Below, piece after piece: positions 1 through 9,303 of a stretch of 64,000 bases of DNA (its first letter is position 1; every line of letters starts with the position of its first letter). The stretch spans positions 1,148,501 to 1,212,500 of the forward strand of contig NC_018485.1 of NCBI RefSeq assembly GCF_000304315.1, written 5' to 3'. The notes below the pieces were generated by a model. That model was given only the letters and a program-made list of their open reading frames with translations. It was not told the DNA's origin and did not search any database. Source of the DNA: Methylocystis sp. SC2. Its GTDB lineage: Bacteria; Pseudomonadota; Alphaproteobacteria; Rhizobiales; Beijerinckiaceae. The position numbers and the translations under genes were made by a program.

Positions 1-68
1 TCGTAATTGTAGCGCGCCTTGCGATTGTCGGCGACGACCTTGAAATTCGGATCCGGCTTTGCGGCCAC
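1..68 (-). CDS. smpB: SsrA-binding protein SmpB, N-terminal fragment (runs off left edge)
   Basis: Minus-strand translation from a GTG at 68 gives VAAKPDPNFKVVADNRKARY, the usual alphaproteobacterial SmpB beginning (the N-R-K-A-R-Y-N-Y block is family-typical). SmpB binds tmRNA and delivers it to stalled ribosomes for trans-translation. Only about 22 codons are in the window. It lies downstream of dapA on the same strand, the arrangement common in Rhizobiales. The GTG start is inferred because no ATG lies just upstream in frame. Confidence 0.85.
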   Translation of the reverse strand, partial: MAAKPDPNFKVVADNRKARYNY

Positions 69-120
69 TGATTTTCCTCAAAGCGTCTCGACACAGGCGA
101 GACGAGAATCTGGCGCCTTA

Positions 121-217
121 GAGCAGGTTCCCAAAAAGATGCGAACCTGCTCCACCATTTTGATTTCGAGCAATTCCTATCGATCACATGATTTCGTGTG
201 ATCGGGAAGCGCTCTAG
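121..217. repeat. Two-hairpin intergenic repeat, copy 1 (dapA-smpB gap)
   Basis: The unit starts GAGCAGGTTC and ends AAGCGCTCTAG. It holds two stem-loops: GAGCAGGTTC pairs with GAACCTGCTC (121-152), and GATCACATGA... pairs with ...TGTGATC (182-203). A second copy lies at 51817-51933 in the same orientation with nearly the same sequence, including the ATTTTGATTT and GATCACATGATT blocks. The CTAG at its right end contains the dapA stop codon on the minus strand. It resembles the small palindromic intergenic repeats known in Rhizobiales. No coding role is seen. Confidence 0.8.
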
Positions 218-1107
218 GCGGGGAGCACGCCGGCGTGGATCATCGCCGCGCGTATGCGATCCTTCGTCGGTTGCGTGCACGGCACCAGCGGGAGACGCAC
301 CTCTTCTTCAGCCTTGCCGAGAAGCGACAAGCCGTATTTAGCGCCCGTGACGCCGGCCTCAAGAAAAGTCGCGACATGCAGCGGCGTCAGCCTGTCCTGG
401 ATCTCCAGCGCTTTGGCGTAGTCGCCGGCGAGACAGGCGTTCTGCAGATCGGCGCAAAGCCGCGGCGCGATGTTGGCGACGACGGAGATGCAGCCATGCG
501 CGCCCGCCGCCATGCAGGCGAGCGCCGTGAGATCGTCGCCCGAAAGCTGGATGAACTCCGGCCCCATCGCCGCGCGCTGCAGCGAAATGCGGCCGATATT
601 GCCGGTGGCGTCCTTCACGCCGACCACATTCTTCAATTCGGCGCAGCGCTTCATGGTCTCGACGCTCATGTCGATGACCGAGCGCGGCGGGATATTGTAG
701 ATGATGATGGGAATCGAGACGGCGTCGTTGATCGCCTTGAAGTGCAGATACAGCCCTTCCTGATTGGGCTTATTATAATAAGGCGTGACGATCAGGAGCC
801 CGTCGGCGCCGGCGCGTTCGGCGTGGCCGGCGATGGCGATCGCCTCGCGGGTGTTGTTCGAGCCCGCGCCGGCGACGACCGGCGCCCGCCCTCGCGCGGC
901 GCGAATCGTCTCGGTGATGACCCGCCCATGCTCCTCGTGGCTCAGCGTCGGGCTCTCGCCCGTCGTGCCGACGGGCACGAGGCCATGCGTTCCATTTTCG
1001 ATCTGCCAATCGATCAGCGCGCGCAGTGCGTCATAATCGACCTCTCCATGGGAAAACGGCGTGACAAGGGCCGTCATCGACCCATGAAAAATCGGCTTTA
1101 CGCTCAT
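214..1107 (-). CDS. dapA: 4-hydroxy-tetrahydrodipicolinate synthase
   Basis: DapA condenses pyruvate with aspartate semialdehyde, the first committed step of lysine and diaminopimelate synthesis in the cytoplasm. The 297-residue protein has the usual family length. It shows the GTTGES substrate loop (residues 47-52), the catalytic tyrosine in [10 protein letters not shown] (Y137) and the Schiff-base lysine in [10 protein letters not shown] (K165). It starts at the ATG at 1107, and its TAG stop lies inside the flanking repeat. smpB follows on the same strand. The divergent gene is a cell-wall transglycosylase; both relate to peptidoglycan because DapA makes the DAP precursor. Confidence 0.96.
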   Translation of the reverse strand: MSVKPIFHGSMTALVTPFSHGEVDYDALRALIDWQIENGTHGLVPVGTTGESPTLSHEEHGRVITETIRAARGRAPVVAGAGSNNTREAIAIAGHAERAGADGLLIVTPYYNKPNQEGLYLHFKAINDAVSIPIIIYNIPPRSVIDMSVETMKRCAELKNVVGVKDATGNIGRISLQRAAMGPEFIQLSGDDLTALACMAAGAHGCISVVANIAPRLCADLQNACLAGDYAKALEIQDRLTPLHVATFLEAGVTGAKYGLSLLGKAEEEVRLPLVPCTQPTKDRIRAAMIHAGVLPA

Positions 1108-1310
1108 AGAATCAATGCTTTCCCTACGCCTCAGAGCCGCCGTAATCGCGTCGCTAAGATTGAACGCCCTTCATAGCCGTTGGGCTGCGTTGAGGAAAGC
1201 CCCACGCTATACTGGGAAGCGGCGAGAGATCGAAGACCACAGATGGCGCGCGAAGTTGACCCTTCGTAAACCAAATGAGCGCAGCTTTCTCATACCAGTA
1301 GGGAAACGCG

Positions 1311-3563
1311 GTGATAATGTTGCCTCGACGTGTCGCGACGCGGTTCAAACTGACGGTCGGCATCGCCGCCCTCGTGATCGCCGCGCCTGCTTTCACCGGC
1401 CTTGACCGTCTTGGCGACGGAGAGGCGAAGCGCAAAGCCTCCGGGGGTTGGACGCCTTCGATCCCTTTCAGTCTCGGCGCTTGGCGCTCGCGGGTCGGCA
1501 CGTTGCAGGAGGCTGTGCACGAGTTCGTCGACCGCAAACACGCTGACGACGAGGCCGCGCATCCTCTGGAAAATTCACTCTTTGCCGCCGACGAAGGCGG
1601 GCTGCCGCCGATCGTCGCCTACGTTCCTGCGCAGGGCTGGCTCAACGGCGCTGCGGCGAAGGCGAATCTCGCCGCGCTGCTGGGCGGCGACACAGACGGC
1701 TTCATACAAGCGGTCGCCATATATAAAGCCGGAGATTTCGCTCAAGGTGACGACGCCGCGTCGCGACTCGATGCGCCGCTCGCCGACGCCGCGCGGTGGA
1801 CCGGCCTTCGGCTGCATCCCCGCGAAGCCGGGTTCAGGCGCATCGCCGAATTCCTTGCGGCTCACCCGGACTGGCCCGCCGGCGACTGGTTGCGCCGTCG
1901 CGCCGAGCAGGCGCTCGTCGCCGAGCGCCACGCCGACAAGAGCGTGCTGGCTTGGTTCGCGGACAACAAGCCGCTCACCGGCTTTGGCAAATATGCCCTC
2001 GCGCGGGCGATCGCGCGCGAAGGCGATTTCGAAACGGCGGCGGCGCTGGCGCGCGACGCCTGGCGCAACGACGATATCGGACAGGGATTCGATACGATCT
2101 TCAACAAGGAGCTCGGCGAGTTTCTGACGCCGGCCGATCACAAGTTCCGCGCCGATCGTCTGCTCTACGCCGGAAAGAATACGCTCGCCTTGCGCAGCGC
2201 GGAGCTCGCCGGCAAGGACGTCGCGCTGCTCGCCCGCGCGCGCATTTCCGGCGTCGAAAGGCTGGCGGCCGCTTTGCCGGCGTCTGTGCAGAACGACCCC
2301 GGACTGCTTTACGGACGCGTGCACAAGCTGCGCAACGACAAGAAATTCGCTGAAGCGGGCGCGCTGCTGCGCAATGCGCCGCGCGACATCGAGAAGGTCA
2401 TCGACGGCGACGCCTGGTGGGAGGAGCGGCGCATCATCGCCCGCAAGCTTCTCGACCAGGGAGATCCGCAGACCGCATACAAGCTTTGCGCGGATCATGC
2501 CGCCGTCAAAACCAGCAACAAGGTCGACGCCGAATTCAACGCCGGCTGGATCGCTCTGCGGTTCTTGAACGACCCGATCAAGGCCGAGCGCCATTTCGCC
2601 CGGCTCGCAGAGGTCGCCGAGACGCCGCTGCAAAAGTCTCGCGCGTTTTACTGGCTGGGACGCGCGGCGGAAACCGCGCACGCCGAGGATGACTCCAAAG
2701 CGCGCAATTTCTATCTCCAGGCGGCCACGCATTCGACGACGTTCTACGGGCAGCTCGCCAATTCCCGCCTCGGCGCCGACGAGCGCCCGCTTCGCCGGCC
2801 GCCAACAGCCGCCTCAGGCGACAGCCGCGCCGAAGCGGTTCGCGTCGCGGAGCTGCTGTTCGCCGTGGGCGAGAAGGAGGTCGCGGCGCCGCTTGCGCTC
2901 GACAGCGCAAAATACTTGCAGGACGAGGCGCAGGTCGCGGCGCTCGGGGAAGTCATTGCGCGCCAGGGCGACGCGAAACTCTCGCTCATTTACGGCAAGG
3001 CCGCCTCCTATAGGGGAATCGCGCTCGACGACGTCGCCTTCCCCGCCTATGGCGTTCCGGATTTCAACGCGCTTCCCGGCTCCGCGTCCCGTTCGATGGT
3101 CTTCGCCGTCGCACGCCAGGAAAGCGCCTTCGATCCCAAGGCCGTCTCCTCCGCCGGCGCCATGGGACTGATGCAGATGATCGCCTCGACGGCGCGGCAC
3201 ACCGCCTATATGCGCGGCGTCAGCTTCGACATGTCGCGGATGCTGAGCGATCCGCCCTTCAACGCCCAGCTCGGCGCGGCGCATCTCGGCATTCTGCTGG
3301 GCGAATATCGCGGCGCCTATCTCCTCACCTTCGCCGCCTACAACGCCGGCGGCGGTCGGGTGAAGCAATGGATCGACGCCTATGGCGATCCACGCAAGCC
3401 CAATGTCGATCCGATCGACTGGGTCGAGCGGATTCCGATCACCGAAACGCGCAATTACGTGCAGCGGGTGATGGAGAATTTCGTCGTCTACCGGGCGAAG
3501 TTCGAGGATAAGGCGACGCGGTCGCCGCAGGTCGAACTCGCGCGCGCCGGCGACAGCCTGTGA
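1311..3563 (+). CDS. slt: Soluble lytic murein transglycosylase, Slt family
   Basis: A periplasmic enzyme that cleaves the MurNAc-GlcNAc bond of peptidoglycan to form 1,6-anhydro ends. The 750-residue protein has an N-terminal hydrophobic export segment (LTVGIAALVIAAPAFTG), a long alpha-helical superhelix region, and a C-terminal SLT domain with the catalytic Glu in ARQESAFDP. That is followed by GAMGLMQMI and by AAYNAGGGRVKQW, the three signatures of family 1. I used the GTG at 1311, which has AGTAGGGA upstream; an ATG at 1317 is equally possible. It is divergent from dapA across a ~200 bp promoter gap, and only one base separates its stop from the convergent next gene. Confidence 0.93.
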   Translation: MIMLPRRVATRFKLTVGIAALVIAAPAFTGLDRLGDGEAKRKASGGWTPSIPFSLGAWRSRVGTLQEAVHEFVDRKHADDEAAHPLENSLFAADEGGLPPIVAYVPAQGWLNGAAAKANLAALLGGDTDGFIQAVAIYKAGDFAQGDDAASRLDAPLADAARWTGLRLHPREAGFRRIAEFLAAHPDWPAGDWLRRRAEQALVAERHADKSVLAWFADNKPLTGFGKYALARAIAREGDFETAAALARDAWRNDDIGQGFDTIFNKELGEFLTPADHKFRADRLLYAGKNTLALRSAELAGKDVALLARARISGVERLAAALPASVQNDPGLLYGRVHKLRNDKKFAEAGALLRNAPRDIEKVIDGDAWWEERRIIARKLLDQGDPQTAYKLCADHAAVKTSNKVDAEFNAGWIALRFLNDPIKAERHFARLAEVAETPLQKSRAFYWLGRAAETAHAEDDSKARNFYLQAATHSTTFYGQLANSRLGADERPLRRPPTAASGDSRAEAVRVAELLFAVGEKEVAAPLALDSAKYLQDEAQVAALGEVIARQGDAKLSLIYGKAASYRGIALDDVAFPAYGVPDFNALPGSASRSMVFAVARQESAFDPKAVSSAGAMGLMQMIASTARHTAYMRGVSFDMSRMLSDPPFNAQLGAAHLGILLGEYRGAYLLTFAAYNAGGGRVKQWIDAYGDPRKPNVDPIDWVERIPITETRNYVQRVMENFVVYRAKFEDKATRSPQVELARAGDSL

Positions 3564-3564
3564 T

Positions 3565-3957
3565 CTAGCAAGGAAAGCGGTTATGATAGCCGAGCAGGTC
3601 GCCAAGCGGCCAGCTGTGGCGCAACTCCGCTAACGGCGAGGCGAAATATTGGGTGCTGCCCGAATAGGGATAGCCGAAATCGCAGCCTGACGTCTGGGTG
3701 ACCCTCGACGACATGAACACAAGCTCTAGGGTCGCGACGAAAAAGCGCCTGTTGTCGATGGCGATGCGCGTCCAGCTTGGATCGTCGCGGATGATTTTGA
3801 TTTCCGTTCCCGCCGGCGCGGTCGTGATCGCCGCATAATTCTCCCCTGGACCGGCGCGCAGCACCGCCGGATAGGCGAGCGTCAGCTTTATCGCCGCCGC
3901 CTGCTCACCGCAGGAGAGCGCGCCGAAAAGAACAAAGGCGAATAGCGACCGACGCAT
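3565..3957 (-). CDS. Small exported protein with an SH3b-like domain
   Basis: The 130-residue product begins with a clear signal peptide (MRRSLFAFVLFGALSCGEQAAA). It continues with a stretch resembling bacterial SH3 domains: AVLRAGPGENYAAI, then PAGTEIKII and W-T-R-I. Such domains often bind cell-wall peptides, but binding here is inference. The C-terminal part (DFGYPYSGSTQYF) is rich in aromatic residues and not recognised. It is convergent with the lytic transglycosylase, which may place it in the same envelope context. Exact function unknown. Confidence 0.7.
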   Translation of the reverse strand: MRRSLFAFVLFGALSCGEQAAAIKLTLAYPAVLRAGPGENYAAITTAPAGTEIKIIRDDPSWTRIAIDNRRFFVATLELVFMSSRVTQTSGCDFGYPYSGSTQYFASPLAELRHSWPLGDLLGYHNRFPC

Positions 3958-4200
3958 GCCGACTTCCCTGGTTTTGATGTGCGCTCGCGCAATCCCCAGA
4001 CACGGAGCCTAGCCTAAAAGATATTCCCGCCGGCTCCAAATGGCGTCGGTCGAACAAGCGCATAGGACAGCGGCATGGACGAATCGGCGGCGCAACGAGA
4101 GGCGCGTGGCTCTCGACTCAGGCGCGGCGCGCGGCCTATGCTTGGCTCCAGCGGCGGCGCGGCCTTTCCGGCAAGTCCGCCGCTGGCTTACGGTGCGCTC

Positions 4201-7200
4201 ATGCGGCGGATCGCGTTTTCTCTTGTCGCCGCCTTCGCGGCCTATTTTGCGCAGCCGTTGTGGCGCGCCACGCAAAACGCAATCGCCGAGACGAGAGCCA
4301 AACCGAGCTCGATCAGCATTTCGCCAGGCGAGTTGCCGGCGGATCGCGACGGCGCGAGTCTTCTTACCGTTCCCGCGCCCGGCCGCTATTCGATCCGCGC
4401 CAAGAGCCCCTCCGGCGCGCGCATCGAACTCGTCGACATGATCGCCGGCCCGCTCGATTCGAGCGGCGCGCCCGGTCTGCGCGATGGACGAATCGACGCG
4501 CTGCTCGACAAGGGCGTCTACAAGCTGCGGGTTTCCGGCGCTAAAGGCGCGAACGGCAAGACGACGCTCTCCGCCAAGCCATTCGTCGAAGCCGACGCGT
4601 CGAAGCCAATGCTCGCGCCCGGACGCATTCAAGGCGGCGAACTCGGCGATCTGCAGCAACGCTCCTACGCTTTCGACGTCGGCGCCGAGGGTCGCGTGAG
4701 CCTTGAGGCGATCGGTCGCGCGCTCAGCGACCTGCGCGTCTGGCGCAGCGACGGCGAACTCGTCGATCTCGCCTTCGAGCAGGAGACGGTCGAAACAAAG
4801 CCGGGCCGCGCGATGAATCGGCTGCGTGTTGAAGGCGCGCTGGAGCCCGGGCGCTATGTCGTCACCGCCTATGGCGGCGAGAAGCTCGTCTGGGCGCAAG
4901 GCGATACGGCCCAGCCCTTCCTGCTGCGGCTTGACGCGCCGGCGCTGCTCGCGGCGGGCGTCGCCGAGGGCGTGATCGGCCCCTTCGGCGCCGCGCGCTT
5001 CGACGCGCCTTCAAGCTATGACGCGTTCCGTCTCGATCTACCGCAGACGACGCCGGCGCGGCTTGACGCACGACGCAACGATACGAAAGAGATCGCGACG
5101 ATCTCGAAGAACAGTCGCACGCCCTCCGTAAATCTTAGGCTCGCATCCGACGGCAAAAGCAACGCGCGACTCGAAGTGTCGGGCTATGAGGGGCAGGCGT
5201 TCACGCTGCGCGGTCTGCGCCAATCAGACCGCGAAACATTCGAAGCGTCGGGACCGCATCTTGTCAGCATCGATCTTGCTGGCGAGGGCGGCGACGAAGC
5301 GCCGGCGACGGCGCTCTTCGCGCGCATCGAAAGCGACGGCAAGACGCGGGTGATCGCGTCAGACGCGCCGCGCATCGGCGCAGGGAAAGCATGGCGCGGA
5401 AAGTTCAATCTGTTCGGCCCGACGTCGATCCTCTTCGAGGCGACGCGCGACGGGCCCGTCGCGATCGACGCGAAAGGCGTGAAGGTCGACGCCACGATTG
5501 AACCGGCGCTCGGCGCACAGGCCGCGCGCGCCGACGGCAAAAACGCCGCGCGCTACGATCTACAGGCGGGCTATTATTTTCTCAGGCTGGAGCCGAAGGG
5601 CGAGTCGGGCGGCGTGATCGATGTGACGCTCGGTCCGCCCGGACTCTCCGTATCAGCGCCGGCGCCGGCGCCCGCGCGCGCAACGATGTCCTTCGGGACG
5701 CAGACCCTCGAAAGGGACGGCTCCTATCTCATCCTGACGAATGTCGCGCCGCAACTCCTGACCGGACCGCGCGTCGTCGCGCTTCCGGCCGAGCTCGACA
5801 AGGCGCCATTGGCGCTCTGGCAGGACGCGGGGAAGGACGTTGCGTTGCCGGTGCGGCTTCCAAAGACCGGCAAGATTATTGCGCGCGATTCGCATGGCGC
5901 GGATGTCGCGCTGACCCTCGCCGATCAAAAGGAACAGAATGAGCAGCGTCTCGCGACGATAAACATCGCGGCCGCGGAAAAACCGCGCGCGCTGGGCCTC
6001 ATCTTCGTTCCCGAATCGACGGCGGCAAAGCCCGAGGAGCCGGGCAAGCCCGCGCCGACGACGCTTTCCGCTTCAGTCGCGCGTCCGGCGTATTTCGATC
6101 TTGCCCGCGACGAGACGAAGCGGTTGCGCTTCGACGTGCCGCAGGGCGGGCTCTACCGCGTCGAGACGCTGGGGCGCATGAAGACCGCGCTGCGCGTCGG
6201 CGCGACTGTTTCGCCGCGGCTTGGCGAAGGCGATGCGAATGGCCCCGGCGCCAACGCGCTGGTGACGGCCTTTCTGCGCGCCGGCGGCTATCGCGCGGCC
6301 GTAACGGCGAAGGAGTCCGCCGGACATCTTGGCCTTGCCGTCTCGCCTGCGACTCTCGCGCCGACGGCGAAACTCGTCGATGCGGGAATCGCCCGCGCGA
6401 CGCTCGATTCAGGCAAAGGCGCGGTCACGCCGATCGAGATCACGCGCGAGGGCGAATATCGCATCGAGCTTCTCGGCCTGAAGCAGAAGTGGCGCGCAAG
6501 ACTGGAGGACGCCGACGGCTGGCCGCTCGCGGCGCCGGGCGAAATGCAGCGAATCACGCGCCGATTCGAGAAAGGCGTCTATCGGCTGGTCGTCATGCCG
6601 AGAGACGTCGAAGCGCGGATGGTCGCGCGACTAACGCCGATCGTCGCCGCGAAGGCGCTGGAAGGCCATGGTCCGCATCCCCTGCCCTTCGGCAAAGCGC
6701 AAAGCTTGCAGTGGCGAGAGCCGCAGGCGCGCGATGCGCCGCGCGCGCCCGACGTCTGGCGTTTCACGCTCCACGGCGATTCCGACATCGAACTTTCGAT
6801 CGGCGAAGGCATGGTGGGCGAGATTTTCAAAGGCGAGACGGACAGCGTCGGCAAAGTTGCCGCGGGCAGGCCGTTCAAGTCGAAGCTGTCGGCCGGCGAC
6901 TATCGGGTCGAGGCGCGAAGCCTCGCGCATGACGATCGTCTCGACTACGAGATCTCACTCGATTCGAAGGAGCTGCAGCCGGATGCGCCCCGCGCCGTCG
7001 AACCGCCGACGCGCGTCGACTTCTCGCTGGCCAAGGACAGCGTCGTCGATCTTTCCAGCTTCAGCGCCATCGAGACCATCGGCGTGTTGACGGACCACAA
7101 AGGCGATGTGATCGAGCGTCTGCAGCCGCGCGCCGACGACTGGAACGTCGCACTGTCGCGACGCCTGCCCGCCGGCGACTACCGGCTCGCGCTCGAACCG

Positions 7201-9303
7201 CTCGGCGCTGCGCCGAGCGCCTCGGTGGAAGCTCAGGAAGAACCAAGCGAAGAGACCGAAGACTCTTCAAATGAAGAACAGGTCGCGGAAAGTGCAGAAG
7301 CGCCATTGAGCGGCGTCGAGCTTCGCTTGTCGCTGCTTGAGGAGAAGAATGACGGCGCGCTGACGCTCTCGGGCGAGAAAACGCTGAATGGCGCCGGCGC
7401 GCATGTTCTTGCCCTCGCGCCTTCGCCCGCCGGCAGTCTCGCGCTGGTCGCGGCCCGCGCCGAAGGCGACGTCGCCATCTCGATCGAACGGCGCGGCGCT
7501 GACGGAAAATGGCGCGCCATCGGCGTCGAGCGCGGCCCTGCGCCAGTCGCCGCATGGCCCGCGGCCGACGAAGGCGAAACGCGCGCGGTCGTCTGGGCGA
7601 TTGGCGGCGGGGACGCGCCGATTGCGGTCTCCGCGCGCGCGATCGAACGCCGCGCGCGCCGGCTCGGCGACATCGCCCTTGATCCCGTCGACGGCGTCGC
7701 CGGTCTCTGCGTCGCCAAGGTTGCAACGCCCGACGCGGCCCTCGTGACGCTGGCGACGCAGGAGGACATCGCCGCCGGCTCGATGGCGGGATCGTTGTTG
7801 CGTGCGGCGCGCGCCGGAACGCTTGCGCCGCAAGCGCAGGATTTGTGGCTGATGGGGCGCGGCGACTGCGCGGCGCGCGTCGGCGTCGCCGCCTTCGATT
7901 GGAAGGGCGCCGAATTTTCGCTCGATATCGGCGAGGGCGAGCGCGCGCATCTTGCCGCTCTTGCGCCGCCTGCCGGCAGACTGCGGCTGTGGCTCGCCCG
8001 GTCCGCCTTCGCGCAGCCGGCGCTCGATGGCGGCCAGGGCGTCGGCGTGGCGAAGGGCGCGGCGCTGGCGCTTGCCGGGGAGGCGCCGCTCGAACTTTGG
8101 AATGCCGAAGGCGCCGCGCCGATGCGCGTCGCGCTGAACGCGATCGACGTCGCGACGCGGCCGGCGGTGAAAGGCGGCGCGCTGTTTTCGGGGATCATCG
8201 CGCCGATGAGCGCGCAGCCTGTCGACATGGATGACGCCGCCGGGCCGCTCGCGCTCGACCTTGCCGGAGGGCTCGCCGCTTTTGCGCAGCCGCGCGTCGT
8301 CTTTAACGACGGCGCCGCCACGTCGCGCATTCTGCACGGCGTCAAATCGCGCGTGCTTCTCGTCAATCTGACGCAGGCGCCGCTACCGGCGCGCATCGCG
8401 CGCGAGACCGGCGAGAACCGACGGCTCGACGCTACGCGCGTATTCACGCGCTTCTTCCCCGCGGCGGGGCAGGTTTCGCTGCCGCTCGACGCGCAAAAGA
8501 ACGACAGGCTGATCGTCAGCGGCGCTGGGGCGACAATCCTGTCCGACAGCGGGCGAGTTTCGCGCGGCGATGACATGACGCTCGACGGCGCCGGCGAAGC
8601 GATCATCGAGCATGGCCCCGGGCTCGTCGCCTTCTGGATCGAACGCGCCGGCGCGTCGCCCTGGCCCGCGGCCGCGGCGCGCGCGCTCAATCCGCCGCAG
8701 CGCGTAATGTTAGAGGGCGCGGCGACGCGCTTGTCGATCAAGGGCGACAGACCGGCGCTGTTGAAAGCGACGGGCGGCGCGCCGGCGATCGTGAGCTTTA
8801 CGCAGAACGGCAGGCGCGAGACATTCGCCTTCGCCAATGGCGTCGATCTTTATCGCTACATGACGCCGGGCGAAGCGATCATCGACATTTACGCGCCCTA
8901 TGAGGGGACGCTCTCCGGCGCGCTCGACATTTCGACGCAGCCCGTCATCGAGGCGCATGAGGGCGTGAATGACGCGGTGGCGGTTTCGCCCGGCGCGCGC
9001 GCGCTCTTCAGCTTCGAGGTCAAGGAAGCGCGCGACATCGGCCTCGGCGTGCGCGCCGAGCCTGATCGCGTCACGGCGCGCCTCTTCGACGCGCAGGGCA
9101 AGACGCTCGGCGAAGGCGTCGCGCAAACGGTGAAACTTTCGCCCGGCCGCTATTTCGTCGAGGCGCGAACGCCGGCCGACGCGCCGACGACGACGATCCG
9201 CGTCGCGATCGTCGGACTGTCGCCGCCGGTGAACGCGCCGCCGGCGGAGATCGTCGCGGAGCTGCTCGACAAAGCCGGGATGAAGAAAAGCAAGGCGCAA
9301 TGA
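4201..9303 (+). CDS. Giant exported repeat protein (~1700 aa) of the alpha-2-macroglobulin/PbpC operon
   Basis: The frame is open from an ATG at 4075, but the ATG at 4201 is preferred because it starts a signal sequence (MRRIAFSLVAAFAAYFAQPL). The rest is a chain of beta-rich units that each end in a short motif of the form L/F-x-x-G-x-Y-R/K followed by alternating hydrophobics: PAPGRYSI, LDKGVYKL, LEPGRYVV, LQAGYYFL, PQGGLYRV, ITREGEYRI, FEKGVYRL, LSAGDYRV, LPAGDYRL, LSPGRYFV. This is what tandem pre-peptidase C-terminal-like beta-sandwich domains look like. An acidic linker (QEEPSEETEDSSNEEQ) sits near 7230-7290. The stop overlaps the next start by ATGA, so it is coupled to the alpha-2-macroglobulin. 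I infer a periplasmic structural or binding partner of that system; no catalytic motif is visible. Confidence 0.8.
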   Translation: MRRIAFSLVAAFAAYFAQPLWRATQNAIAETRAKPSSISISPGELPADRDGASLLTVPAPGRYSIRAKSPSGARIELVDMIAGPLDSSGAPGLRDGRIDALLDKGVYKLRVSGAKGANGKTTLSAKPFVEADASKPMLAPGRIQGGELGDLQQRSYAFDVGAEGRVSLEAIGRALSDLRVWRSDGELVDLAFEQETVETKPGRAMNRLRVEGALEPGRYVVTAYGGEKLVWAQGDTAQPFLLRLDAPALLAAGVAEGVIGPFGAARFDAPSSYDAFRLDLPQTTPARLDARRNDTKEIATISKNSRTPSVNLRLASDGKSNARLEVSGYEGQAFTLRGLRQSDRETFEASGPHLVSIDLAGEGGDEAPATALFARIESDGKTRVIASDAPRIGAGKAWRGKFNLFGPTSILFEATRDGPVAIDAKGVKVDATIEPALGAQAARADGKNAARYDLQAGYYFLRLEPKGESGGVIDVTLGPPGLSVSAPAPAPARATMSFGTQTLERDGSYLILTNVAPQLLTGPRVVALPAELDKAPLALWQDAGKDVALPVRLPKTGKIIARDSHGADVALTLADQKEQNEQRLATINIAAAEKPRALGLIFVPESTAAKPEEPGKPAPTTLSASVARPAYFDLARDETKRLRFDVPQGGLYRVETLGRMKTALRVGATVSPRLGEGDANGPGANALVTAFLRAGGYRAAVTAKESAGHLGLAVSPATLAPTAKLVDAGIARATLDSGKGAVTPIEITREGEYRIELLGLKQKWRARLEDADGWPLAAPGEMQRITRRFEKGVYRLVVMPRDVEARMVARLTPIVAAKALEGHGPHPLPFGKAQSLQWREPQARDAPRAPDVWRFTLHGDSDIELSIGEGMVGEIFKGETDSVGKVAAGRPFKSKLSAGDYRVEARSLAHDDRLDYEISLDSKELQPDAPRAVEPPTRVDFSLAKDSVVDLSSFSAIETIGVLTDHKGDVIERLQPRADDWNVALSRRLPAGDYRLALEPLGAAPSASVEAQEEPSEETEDSSNEEQVAESAEAPLSGVELRLSLLEEKNDGALTLSGEKTLNGAGAHVLALAPSPAGSLALVAARAEGDVAISIERRGADGKWRAIGVERGPAPVAAWPAADEGETRAVVWAIGGGDAPIAVSARAIERRARRLGDIALDPVDGVAGLCVAKVATPDAALVTLATQEDIAAGSMAGSLLRAARAGTLAPQAQDLWLMGRGDCAARVGVAAFDWKGAEFSLDIGEGERAHLAALAPPAGRLRLWLARSAFAQPALDGGQGVGVAKGAALALAGEAPLELWNAEGAAPMRVALNAIDVATRPAVKGGALFSGIIAPMSAQPVDMDDAAGPLALDLAGGLAAFAQPRVVFNDGAATSRILHGVKSRVLLVNLTQAPLPARIARETGENRRLDATRVFTRFFPAAGQVSLPLDAQKNDRLIVSGAGATILSDSGRVSRGDDMTLDGAGEAIIEHGPGLVAFWIERAGASPWPAAAARALNPPQRVMLEGAATRLSIKGDRPALLKATGGAPAIVSFTQNGRRETFAFANGVDLYRYMTPGEAIIDIYAPYEGTLSGALDISTQPVIEAHEGVNDAVAVSPGARALFSFEVKEARDIGLGVRAEPDRVTARLFDAQGKTLGEGVAQTVKLSPGRYFVEARTPADAPTTTIRVAIVGLSPPVNAPPAEIVAELLDKAGMKKSKAQ